A stretch of DNA of 14,348 nucleotides, from positions 1 to 14,348 of the forward strand of contig JBEBBO010000138.1 in assembly GCA_041158345.1 (NCBI GenBank), given 5' to 3'. Source of the DNA: UBA6136 sp041158345. Its GTDB lineage: Bacteria; Pseudomonadota; Gammaproteobacteria; Methylococcales; Methylococcaceae. Positions 6,613 through 13,694 of this stretch are shown one piece after another (the stretch's first letter is position 1; the number at the start of each line of letters is the position of its first letter). Position numbers and translations under genes: made by a program. The notes below the pieces were generated by a model. It saw only the letters and a program-made list of their open reading frames with translations. It searched no databases and was not told where the DNA came from.

Positions 6613-9600
6613 TTAATCAAAACGAAGACGGACCGACTCCTCGCCGTATTGTTCGCTGAGCGCGTTCAGAAGGGCTTCCTTGGGCACGACGCGCCATGGC
6701 TCACCCAATTGGACGACCGCTCGCGCTGAGTCGAGGTGTCTTTCAATAAAGACCGGACATTCGCCCCCGCGATAGGGCTCAAGGGTCTCCTTGAGTGTCG
6801 AGACCCAGGCGGGAGCGGCGTCACTCCATCGAATTTGCAGGCGTTTGGCAAAACGGGCCCGGGCCTCGCCAATTCGCATGAGATTGTCCGCACTCAAGCG
6901 GAGTTGACCTGCAAAGTCATCCCAGCTGAGTCCCCCTTCCACCACCACCAGCTGATCCTTGACCACGTATTCGCGGAAACGCTCATAGGCTTCAGAGAAT
7001 AAGGCGACTTCAATGCGTCCGGTCCGGTCATCCAGCGTCATGAAGGCCATGCGTTTGCCGTTTTTGTTCTGCTTCATGCGCAGTTCAACGATCAGGCCGG
7101 CAACGACGACGCGGGTTTCCTGACGACGACCATAACCGACTTCCGGCATGCCGCTTCGGTCATGACGCTCAGCCAGAGGTCCCAGGCGATCGGTGATGAA
7201 GGGCGTAATGGCCGCTTCGTGTCGGGTGATCGGATGGCCTGTCAGATACAGACCCAAGGTCAATTTCTCTTGCGCAAGCCGCTCATCTTCGGTCCAGCTC
7301 TCAACGACCGGGGCCACTGAACCCGAGTGGGGCGGTTCAGGAATATCGGCAAGACCAAAAAGATCAAACTGGCCGGTTTCGGCCATCAGGCCATGTTGCT
7401 CGGCAGCCTTGAGGGCATCGGTCAACTCCGCCAGGTGTTGGGCGCGATTTGGGTGAAAACTATCCAGAGCGCCCCCACGAATCATCGCTTCAAGCACCCG
7501 GCGATTGGCCTTGCGGGTGTCGATTCGGCGACACAGATCCTTGAGGTCGCTAAAGGCGCCGCTGCGTTCCCGCTCATCGAGAATTTCACGGATGGCACTC
7601 TCGCCCACGCCCTTGATGGCACCCAGGCCGTACTGAATGCTGTGATCTGATTCGGCCCGAAACCGAAACGTCGAGCGGTTGATGTCAGGGGGGCGAACGT
7701 CGAGGCGCATTTGTCGACACTCCTCAATGAAGACGACGACCTTGTCGGTCTTGTCCATGTCGGAGGAGAGGACTGCGGCCATGAAGGCCGAGGGGAAATG
7801 CGCCTTGAGCCAGGCCGTTTGGTAGGAGACTAGCGCGTAGGCCGCCGAGTGGGATTTGTTGAAGCCGTAGCCGGCAAACTTCTCCATCAGGTCGAAGATG
7901 TAACCCGAAATCCGCTCATCGATGCCCAGTGCGGTTGAGCCTGAGACAAAGATTTCCCGTTGTTTGGCCATCTCCTCGGGTTTTTTCTTGCCCATGGCAC
8001 GGCGAAGCAGGTCAGCCCCGCCAAGTGTATAGCCCGCCATGTCCTGGGCGATCTTCATGACCTGTTCCTGATAGACGATAACCCCGTTGGTCGGCTTCAG
8101 GATGGGTTCCAGGATCGGATGCGGGAACTCGGCTTTTTGTTTGCCATGCTTGACGTTGATGTAGTCGTCGACCATGCCGGACTGGAGCGGGCCCGGCCGG
8201 AAGAGGGCGACCAGCGCGATGATGTCTTCAAAACAGTCGGGACGGAGCCGCTTGATCAAATCCTTCATGCCGCGGGATTCCAGCTGGAAAACAGCGGTGG
8301 TCTGGCAACTCTTTAAAAGCTCATAGGTCTTCGGATCATCCAGCGGGATCAGCGAAATATCGATCGCGGGCTCGTTCGTCTTGGCCCTTTCGGCATTAAT
8401 GGTTTCAAGTGCCCAATCAATGATGGTGAGGGTTCGAAGACCGAGAAAGTCGAACTTGACCAGACCCACGGCTTCGACGTCATCCTTGTCGTACTGGGTG
8501 ACCAGGTTATCGCCGCCGGCTTCGCAGTAAAGCGGACAGAAATCGGTCAGGTCCGAGGGCGCAATGACCACGCCGCCGGCATGCTTGCCCGCATTTCGGG
8601 TCAGGCCTTCCAGTGACATCGCCAGATCGATCAGCGCCTTCACCTCTTCGTCAGATTCATAGGCCTTTCTGAGATCTTCACTGTCGGTTAGCGCCTTTTC
8701 TAGCGTCATGCCGAGTTCGAAGGGGATCAGCTTTGCAATCCGATCCACGAAGCCATAAGGGTGCCCAAGGACTCGCCCCACATCGCGGACGACCGCCTTG
8801 GCGGCCATGCTGCCGTAAGTGATGATCTGGGAGACCCGATCCCGGCCATAGGTTTTGGCCACGTAGTCGATGACCTCATCGCGCCGCTCCATGCAGAAGT
8901 CGACGTCGAAGTCGGGCATCGAGACACGTTCGGGATTGAGGAATCGTTCGAACAGCAGTTCAAATTCAATCGGATCCAGATCGGTGATCTTCAGTGCATA
9001 GGCCACCAGGGATCCTGCCCCGGAGCCACGACCGGGCCCCACCGGGATCCCCTGGCTTTTCGCCCACTGGATGAAGTCTGCGACAATCAGGAAGTAGCCG
9101 GGGAAGTCCATCTGGTTGATGACCCCGACCTCGAGTTCCAGACGCTCCCGGTAGAGCTGGGTGTTCTCTTCGAGCGATCCAGAGCCGACCGGTGGTTTTT
9201 TGGCCAACCGCTCATCGAGCCCTTCCCGAGAGACCTTGGCAAAATATTCAGCGACGGTCAGACCTTCGGGAATCGGGAATTGCGGCAGAAAGTTCTGGCC
9301 AAGGGTCAGCTTGAGATTGCAGCGAATCGCAATCCCGACGGTATTGGCGAGGGCTTCGGGGAGGTCGGCAAAGAGTTCCGCCATGGCGGCCTCACTCTTC
9401 AGGTACTGCTCCTCGGTGTAATCCTTGGGTCGCCGCGGATCCTCAAGGACCCGTCCCTGATGGATGCAAACGCGGGCTTCGTGTGCTTCAAACTCTGAAG
9501 GCTCCAGAAAGCGAACATCGTTGGTCGCGACCAGGGGGATCCCTAATGACGCTGAAATGTCCACCGCCCCGGCGATCCAGGACTCTTCCTGCGGCCTTCG

Positions 9601-10128
9601 CGTGCGTTGGATTTCAAGGTAGAAGCGGTCGCCAAAAATGGATTGCCAGTGGCTGGCGATGCGGCGGGCTTCATCGAGATTGCCGGCAAGAACCTGTCGG
9701 GCAATTTGACCCTGCCTCGGGCCTGAGAGGGCGATCAGTCCCTGGTTCTCCTCTTCCAGCCATTCCGCCCGAATTTGTGGCTGTCCCTGATGCTGGTTTT
9801 CACGGAAGGCCTTTGACAGGAGCCGGGAGAGCGTTCGATAGCCCTGCGCATCCTGAACAAAGAGCGTCATGGGGTAGGGGTTTTGAAGCTCCTCCGGCTG
9901 GGTAATCAGGACATCCGCACCGGCGATCGGTTTGATGCCGGCGGACTGGGCGCTCTTGTAGAACTTGACGACGGCGAAGAGGTTGTTGTGGTCCGTGACG
10001 GCGACAGCCGGCATCCCGAGCTCAGCGGTTCGTTTGACCAGGGCCTTGACGTCGATCAGCCCATCGACCAGCGAATATTCGGTATGAACCCGAAGATGGA
10101 TGAAACCGGGTGTTGCTGGGGCGCTCAC
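6613..10128 (-). CDS. dnaE: DNA polymerase III alpha subunit (replicative polymerase)
   Basis: DnaE is the catalytic subunit of the replicative polymerase III holoenzyme. The 1171 residues match the DnaE1 type (E. coli 1160). In order: PHP domain (about 10-280), beginning HLRVHTEYSLVDG; the palm with MPDFDVDF, whose catalytic aspartates are D408 and D410, and KFDFLGLRTLTIID with the third, D560; fingers; a helix-hairpin-helix region around IKGVGESAIREIL; an internal beta-clamp-binding motif QFDLF at 920-924; and an OB-fold that includes MAFMTLDDRTGRIEVALF. The PHP metal site is degenerate: D46/H47 of TDH remain, but the first HxH histidine is Arg and the usual Cys and later His ligands are missing, as in other gammaproteobacterial DnaE, so proofreading is expected from a separate epsilon subunit. 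The start is GTG at 10126-10128, overlapping the rfbD stop (GTGA), and the N-terminal length matches E. coli. No Shine-Dalgarno sequence or separate promoter is apparent. Confidence 0.97.
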   Translation of the reverse strand: MSAPATPGFIHLRVHTEYSLVDGLIDVKALVKRTAELGMPAVAVTDHNNLFAVVKFYKSAQSAGIKPIAGADVLITQPEELQNPYPMTLFVQDAQGYRTLSRLLSKAFRENQHQGQPQIRAEWLEEENQGLIALSGPRQGQIARQVLAGNLDEARRIASHWQSIFGDRFYLEIQRTRRPQEESWIAGAVDISASLGIPLVATNDVRFLEPSEFEAHEARVCIHQGRVLEDPRRPKDYTEEQYLKSEAAMAELFADLPEALANTVGIAIRCNLKLTLGQNFLPQFPIPEGLTVAEYFAKVSREGLDERLAKKPPVGSGSLEENTQLYRERLELEVGVINQMDFPGYFLIVADFIQWAKSQGIPVGPGRGSGAGSLVAYALKITDLDPIEFELLFERFLNPERVSMPDFDVDFCMERRDEVIDYVAKTYGRDRVSQIITYGSMAAKAVVRDVGRVLGHPYGFVDRIAKLIPFELGMTLEKALTDSEDLRKAYESDEEVKALIDLAMSLEGLTRNAGKHAGGVVIAPSDLTDFCPLYCEAGGDNLVTQYDKDDVEAVGLVKFDFLGLRTLTIIDWALETINAERAKTNEPAIDISLIPLDDPKTYELLKSCQTTAVFQLESRGMKDLIKRLRPDCFEDIIALVALFRPGPLQSGMVDDYINVKHGKQKAEFPHPILEPILKPTNGVIVYQEQVMKIAQDMAGYTLGGADLLRRAMGKKKPEEMAKQREIFVSGSTALGIDERISGYIFDLMEKFAGYGFNKSHSAAYALVSYQTAWLKAHFPSAFMAAVLSSDMDKTDKVVVFIEECRQMRLDVRPPDINRSTFRFRAESDHSIQYGLGAIKGVGESAIREILDERERSGAFSDLKDLCRRIDTRKANRRVLEAMIRGGALDSFHPNRAQHLAELTDALKAAEQHGLMAETGQFDLFGLADIPEPPHSGSVAPVVESWTEDERLAQEKLTLGLYLTGHPITRHEAAITPFITDRLGPLAERHDRSGMPEVGYGRRQETRVVVAGLIVELRMKQNKNGKRMAFMTLDDRTGRIEVALFSEAYERFREYVVKDQLVVVEGGLSWDDFAGQLRLSADNLMRIGEARARFAKRLQIRWSDAAPAWVSTLKETLEPYRGGECPVFIERHLDSARAVVQLGEPWRVVPKEALLNALSEQYGEESVRLRFD

Positions 10129-11027
10129 GACGGGTGGGTCTCAAGGCACAGATCCAGAGACCGATCCCAGAGGGGGAGGGAGAGGCCGTAAGCGTCTCTG
10201 AGTCGTCGGTTGTCCAGAACCGAGTAAGCCGGTCTTCGGGCCGGTGTGGGGTACTCTTCCGTGGTGATCGCCCGAAGTGAGGCTGCGGTGGGCGCCAGAT
10301 GGCCCTTTTGAATGGCAAGGGCGCGGATTTTTTCCGCAAAGCCAAACCAGGTCGTCGTCCCTTGTGAGGTCAGATGATAGGTTCCGGCACGCTCGCCCAG
10401 ATCCATTCGGCCCGCATGGAGCGACTTTGCAATCATCAGGGCTGTGGCTTCTGCAATCATCCGGCTCCAGGTGGGTGCGCCGAACTGATCATTGACAATG
10501 CCCAACGATTCCCGCTCTGCCATGAGTCTCAGCATGGTCTTGAGGAAGTTCTGGCCATGCAGGCCATAGACCCAAGCCGTTCTGAGGATCAAATGAGGAA
10601 TTCCAGCCTGGCGGATCGCTTCTTCGCCCTGCCACTTACTGGTCGCATAAACGCCGTCGGGTCCGGTCGGGTCGGTCTCGCGATAGGGCGTTTGGGACGT
10701 GCCATCAAAGACATAGTCCGTTGAGAAGTGGATCAGGGGAATCTTGTGGTCCCGGCAGGCAAAGGCCAGGGCCTCGACGGCTCGGGCATTGATCGTGAAC
10801 GCCGCGTCAATCTCCGACTCCGCGCGGTCCACTTGGGTATAAGCCGCTGCATTGACGATGAGGTCAGGCTGGGCTTCCTGTACCGTAGGTCCGATGCTGT
10901 CGGGGTTCAGGAGATCAAGGGAAGGCTGGCTGCTTCGGCTTCTGGTGATCACTTCACCCAGACAGGCCAAAGACCGTTCCAACTCATGCGCGACCTGTCC
11001 ACTCTGGCCGACCAGAAGGATGCGCAT
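10125..11027 (-). CDS. rfbD: dTDP-4-dehydrorhamnose reductase
   Basis: This NAD(P)H-dependent cytosolic enzyme reduces dTDP-4-dehydro-L-rhamnose to dTDP-L-rhamnose, the last step of the pathway (also called RmlD). At 300 residues it has normal family length. The N-terminal Rossmann motif GQSGQVA lies at 7-13. NAAAYTQVDRAE at about 59-70 is a strong RmlD signature, STDYVFDG lies at 102-109 with T103, and YATSK places the catalytic tyrosine and lysine of the extended SDR fold at Y127 and K131. RTAWVYG, at about 148-154, is also typical. The start is ATG at 11025-11027, only three bases after the rfbC stop, so it is probably translated by reinitiation. Its TGA overlaps the GTG start of dnaE. It is the last of four rhamnose genes and an intact copy. 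Confidence 0.96.
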   Translation of the reverse strand: MRILLVGQSGQVAHELERSLACLGEVITRSRSSQPSLDLLNPDSIGPTVQEAQPDLIVNAAAYTQVDRAESEIDAAFTINARAVEALAFACRDHKIPLIHFSTDYVFDGTSQTPYRETDPTGPDGVYATSKWQGEEAIRQAGIPHLILRTAWVYGLHGQNFLKTMLRLMAERESLGIVNDQFGAPTWSRMIAEATALMIAKSLHAGRMDLGERAGTYHLTSQGTTTWFGFAEKIRALAIQKGHLAPTAASLRAITTEEYPTPARRPAYSVLDNRRLRDAYGLSLPLWDRSLDLCLETHPS

Positions 11028-11030
11028 GGC

Positions 11031-11582
11031 TTACCAGACCGCCAGCGACTCGCGACTGAATGCGCTGAGTGGGATCCCTTCCCGATCCTTGACCGAAAGT
11101 TCGGGATCCTCAATCGGCCATTCGATACCGATCGCCGGATCATTCCACTGCAGGCTGAATTCGGCCGAAGGGTTATAAAAATCTGTGCACTTGTAGGCAA
11201 AAAGGGCAAATTCGCTGGTCACGCAAAACCCGTGTGCAAAGCCTTCCGGGACAAAAAGCTGGAGATGATTTTCCGCAGAAAGTGTCGCGCCATACCATTG
11301 ACCGAAAGTCGGCGAATCGGCTCTGACATCCACGGCGACATCAAAGACTTCGCCTTCGAGGACATAGACCAGCTTTCCCTGGGGTCTTGGATTTTGAAAG
11401 TGAAGACCCCGAAGGATCCCGCGTCTTGAGTAGGAGAGATTGTCCTGAACAAAATGCCGGTCAAGACCCGCTTCGGTGTAGCGTCTGAGGTTCCAGGTTT
11501 CCTGGAAAAATCCGCGGGCGTCCCCAAAGACGTCGGGTTGAATCTTCAACAGGCCCGCTAAAGGGGTGGATTCGATAATCAA
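11031..11582 (-). CDS. rfbC: dTDP-4-dehydrorhamnose 3,5-epimerase
   Basis: This cytosolic cupin-fold enzyme (RmlC) epimerises C3 and C5 of dTDP-4-dehydro-6-deoxy-glucose, giving the L-lyxo intermediate reduced by RfbD. At 183 residues it matches the family. Signatures are DVFGDARGFFQETW at 17-30, QDNLSYSRRGILRGLHFQ with the catalytic base H61, QGKLVYVLEGEVFDVAVD with K70, VPEGFAHGF at 111-119, and YKCTDFY with the catalytic Y130. The start is TTG at 11580-11582, overlapping the rfbA stop (TTGA). The N-terminus beginning MIIESTPLAGLLKIQP coincides with the family's usual start, so the rare codon is well supported. A GGGG-containing stretch inside the end of rfbA, about ten bases upstream, may help ribosome binding. 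The gene is intact and sits in the order rfbB-A-C-D. Confidence 0.95.
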   Translation of the reverse strand: MIIESTPLAGLLKIQPDVFGDARGFFQETWNLRRYTEAGLDRHFVQDNLSYSRRGILRGLHFQNPRPQGKLVYVLEGEVFDVAVDVRADSPTFGQWYGATLSAENHLQLFVPEGFAHGFCVTSEFALFAYKCTDFYNPSAEFSLQWNDPAIGIEWPIEDPELSVKDREGIPLSAFSRESLAVW

Positions 11583-12466
11583 GTTGGAAGCCCCATCTTG
11601 AGCAGTCGTAAGAGATATTCCCCATAGTTGCTTTTCCGAAGGGGCTCGGCCTGGGCTTCTAGCTGTTCGGCGCTGATCCAGCCGCGACTCCAGGCAATCT
11701 CCTCAGGGCAGCTGATCTTGAGGCCCTGACGCTCTTCAATGGTTTGAATGAAATTGGCGGCCTGAAGCAGCGAATCATGGGTTCCGGTATCGAGCCAGGC
11801 GGTCCCGCGCCCGAGCTTTTCGACACGAAGCTGTCCCAGCTCCAGATACAGCTTGTTGATGTCCGTGATCTCAAGTTCCCCGCGGACGCCAGGCTTGAGA
11901 TCCCTCGCCATGTCGATGACTTGATTGTCGTAGAAATAAAGACCCGTCACCGCCCAGTTGGATTTGGGCTCCTTTGGCTTTTCAACCAGGCCAATGACCC
12001 GACCGCTTTTATCGAATTCGGCCACGCCATAACGCTCGGGGTCATTGACCCAATATCCGAAAACAGTCGCGCCCTGGGTTTGCTCTGCTGCAGATTGCAG
12101 GCTCTCAGGGAGCCCATGGCCATAGAAGATATTATCGCCAAGGATCAGGCAGGAGGGGTCCTGGCCCACGAATTCGCGGCCGATGATAAACGCTTGAGCC
12201 AGTCCTTCGGGCTTGGGTTGCTGTTGGTAGCTGATCGACATGCCCCATTGGCTGCCATCGCCCAGCAAATGCGCAAACTGAGGGGCATCATGCGGCGTTG
12301 TGATGATCAGCACATCCCGAATCCCTGCGAGCATGAGGACCGAGAGCGGGTAATAGATCATCGGTTTGTCATACACCGGAAGCAGCTGCTTACTGGTGAC
12401 GTGGGTCAGGGGGTGCAATCGGGTACCCGACCCACCAGCCAGAATGATGCCTTTCGTCGTTGCCAT
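11579..12466 (-). CDS. rfbA: Glucose-1-phosphate thymidylyltransferase
   Basis: This 295-residue cytosolic nucleotidyltransferase (RmlA) joins glucose 1-phosphate and dTTP to make dTDP-glucose, the first and feedback-controlled step of dTDP-rhamnose synthesis. It starts MATTKGIILAGGSGTRLHPL; GGSGTRLHP at 11-19 is the nucleotide-binding signature. SKQLLPVYDKPMIYYPLSVL follows at about 25-44, then QPKPEGLAQAF, LILGDNIFYGHGL, VEKPKEPKSNWAVTGLYFYD, and GRGTAWLDTGTHDSL near the C-terminus. The frame stays open upstream to an ATG at 12533-12535, but the extra 23 residues would overlap rfbB by 38 bases and lack family resemblance. The ATG at 12464-12466 has a good AAGGAA site ten bases upstream, so I use it. 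The gap to rfbB is 31 bases, and the TGA overlaps the rfbC start. Confidence 0.97.
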   Translation of the reverse strand: MATTKGIILAGGSGTRLHPLTHVTSKQLLPVYDKPMIYYPLSVLMLAGIRDVLIITTPHDAPQFAHLLGDGSQWGMSISYQQQPKPEGLAQAFIIGREFVGQDPSCLILGDNIFYGHGLPESLQSAAEQTQGATVFGYWVNDPERYGVAEFDKSGRVIGLVEKPKEPKSNWAVTGLYFYDNQVIDMARDLKPGVRGELEITDINKLYLELGQLRVEKLGRGTAWLDTGTHDSLLQAANFIQTIEERQGLKISCPEEIAWSRGWISAEQLEAQAEPLRKSNYGEYLLRLLKMGLPT

Positions 12467-12476
12467 CCGTTGAGTA

Positions 12477-12482
12477 TTCCTT
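12477..12482 (-). promoter_or_regulatory. Shine-Dalgarno site deciding the rfbA start
   Basis: On the minus strand AAGGAA lies ten bases before the ATG at 12464-12466. It is the clearest ribosome binding site in the window and supports this start over the upstream in-frame ATG at 12533-12535. Confidence 0.6.
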
Positions 12483-12497
12483 GTCGTTATCGATGCG

Positions 12498-13565
12498 TCA
12501 GGCAGAGCCCAGTCGTTCGCCACGGTAGCTGCCATCCATCACCCTTTGGCACCAGTCCTGATGCTCAAGGTACCAGGTCACCGTCTTTCGAAGGCCGGTT
12601 TCAAAGGTTTCGGCAGGTTCCCAACCCAGTGCATTTTTGATCTTGCTGGCATCGATCGCATATCGGGCGTCGTGGCCCGGTCGATCGGTGACAAAGGTGA
12701 TCTGGCTTCGGTAGGAGGCGCCATCACTCCGGGGTTTGAGGGAATCGAGAAGATCGCACAGGGTGTGGACGACTTCCAGATTGGTTTTCTCGTTATTCCC
12801 GCCAATGTTATAGACCTCTCCCGGGGTGCCGGCCTCAAGGACACGGGCAATCGCCGCACAGTGGTCTTCGACAAAAAGCCAGTCGCGGATGTTGAGGCCG
12901 TTGCCGTAGATGGGCAGGGGCTTTCCGGCCAGGGCGTTGTGGATGATCAGGGGAATGAGCTTTTCGGGGAACTGGAAGGGCCCATAGTTGTTCGAGCAAT
13001 TGGTCGTCAGGACCGGAAGGCCATAGGTGTGAAAGTAGGCTCGAACCAGATGGTCGGAACTGGCCTTGGAGGCGGAATAGGGCGAATTGGGCTGGTAGGC
13101 CGTGGTTTCGGTAAATTTGCCGGTCGGGCCGAGACTCCCGTAGACCTCGTCGGTCGAGACATGAAGGAAACGGAACTGATCCCGTTCTGCACCTTCGAGT
13201 CCGCGCCAATATTTGCGCGCAGATTCCAAAAGGGAAAAGGTCCCCAGAATGTTGGTCTGAATGAAGGCTTCAGGGGAGTCGATGGATCGATCCACATGAC
13301 TTTCAGCTGCAAAATTGACGATGGCGGAAGGCCGATGCTTCTGCAAAAGATAATCGACCAGGGCGCTGTCTCCGATGGAGCCCAGAACGAAGTTGTGCCT
13401 CGGGTCATCCTCGATGTCATCCAGGGTGTCGAGGTTCCCTGCATAGGTAAGGGCATCCAGATTAATGATTTCGGTCTTTTCACCGCGCATTTGCCGAAGG
13501 ACAAAGTTACCGCCGATGAAACCAGCGCCGCCGGTGACAAGGATTGTGGAGTTCGGTGAAGACAT
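12498..13565 (-). CDS. rfbB: dTDP-glucose 4,6-dehydratase
   Basis: This NAD-dependent extended-SDR enzyme (RmlB) turns dTDP-glucose into dTDP-4-dehydro-6-deoxy-glucose, the second step to dTDP-rhamnose. The length of 355 residues is normal. The N-terminus shows the Rossmann motif GGAGFIGGNF at about 12-21. NFAAESHVDRSIDSP at about 83-97 is the family hallmark, FLHVSTDEVYG carries the catalytic T138-D139-E140, and PYSASKASSDHLV carries Y163 and K167. TNCSNNYGPFQFPEKLIPL and NIRDWLFVEDHC are also characteristic. The start is ATG at 13563-13565, with no obvious Shine-Dalgarno sequence. It is the first gene of the rfbBACD run, 129 bases after an ABC permease gene in the same direction, and any operon promoter should lie in that gap. 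RffG of enterobacterial common antigen is a close paralogue, but linkage to rfbACD favours rhamnose synthesis. Confidence 0.97.
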   Translation of the reverse strand: MSSPNSTILVTGGAGFIGGNFVLRQMRGEKTEIINLDALTYAGNLDTLDDIEDDPRHNFVLGSIGDSALVDYLLQKHRPSAIVNFAAESHVDRSIDSPEAFIQTNILGTFSLLESARKYWRGLEGAERDQFRFLHVSTDEVYGSLGPTGKFTETTAYQPNSPYSASKASSDHLVRAYFHTYGLPVLTTNCSNNYGPFQFPEKLIPLIIHNALAGKPLPIYGNGLNIRDWLFVEDHCAAIARVLEAGTPGEVYNIGGNNEKTNLEVVHTLCDLLDSLKPRSDGASYRSQITFVTDRPGHDARYAIDASKIKNALGWEPAETFETGLRKTVTWYLEHQDWCQRVMDGSYRGERLGSA

Positions 13566-13594
13566 GGGTTATTTCACTGCCTGGATCGATGATG

Positions 13595-13619
13595 GGGTTG
13601 TCTCAGCGGGGCGCAACCC
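13595..13619 (-). repeat. Stem-loop in the rfbB leader
   Basis: GGGTTG (13595-13600) pairs with CAACCC (13614-13619) around a 13-base loop. It lies 30 to 54 bases upstream of the rfbB ATG and would fold in the leader RNA if transcription starts upstream. There is no T-run after it on the minus strand, so it is not a standard terminator. It could also be chance. Confidence 0.3.
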
Positions 13620-13629
13620 AGATCTTTGG

Positions 13630-13635
13630 ATTCTA
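13630..13635 (-). promoter_or_regulatory. Possible -10 element upstream of rfbB
   Basis: On the minus strand TAGAAT lies about 65 bases before the rfbB start and matches the sigma-70 -10 consensus at five of six positions. No good -35 hexamer is found at the expected distance, so this is a weak candidate for the rfb operon promoter. Confidence 0.22.
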
Positions 13636-13658
13636 CCGTTTTCTTGAGCGCTGGGGAC

Positions 13659-13674
13659 GGGGGGAATTTCCCCC
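13659..13674. repeat. G-run/C-run palindrome between the ABC permease gene and rfbB
   Basis: GGGGGAA and TTCCCCC face each other around a single T (13660-13674), with an extra G on the left. As RNA this would be five G-C pairs closing a five-base AATTT loop. It begins about 20 bases after the permease stop on the minus strand. Neither side has a T-run, so it is at best a weak terminator; a DNA-binding operator site is also possible. Function is inferred from position only. Confidence 0.4.
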
Positions 13675-13694
13675 ACGACCCTGACCAAGTGGCG

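Noticed and set aside
8761..9498. 245-codon plus-strand frame antisense to dnaE, and a 298-codon one at 11744-12640 antisense to rfbA/rfbB
   Set aside because: Both lie wholly opposite genes with clear catalytic motifs and show no coherent protein features; they are shadow frames.
9250..10100. Possible intrinsic PHP proofreading nuclease in DnaE
   Set aside because: TDH (D46/H47) and an ND pair remain, but the first HxH histidine, the GxE acid, the Cys and the later His ligands are missing, so the metal site looks degenerate.
12467..12535. 23-residue N-terminal extension of rfbA
   Set aside because: It would overlap rfbB, does not resemble RmlA N-termini, and the inner ATG has a good ribosome binding site.
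12546..13559. 337-codon plus-strand open frame antisense to rfbB
   Set aside because: It mirrors the well-supported rfbB gene almost exactly, its protein has no recognisable domain, and long antisense frames are common opposite G+C-rich genes.
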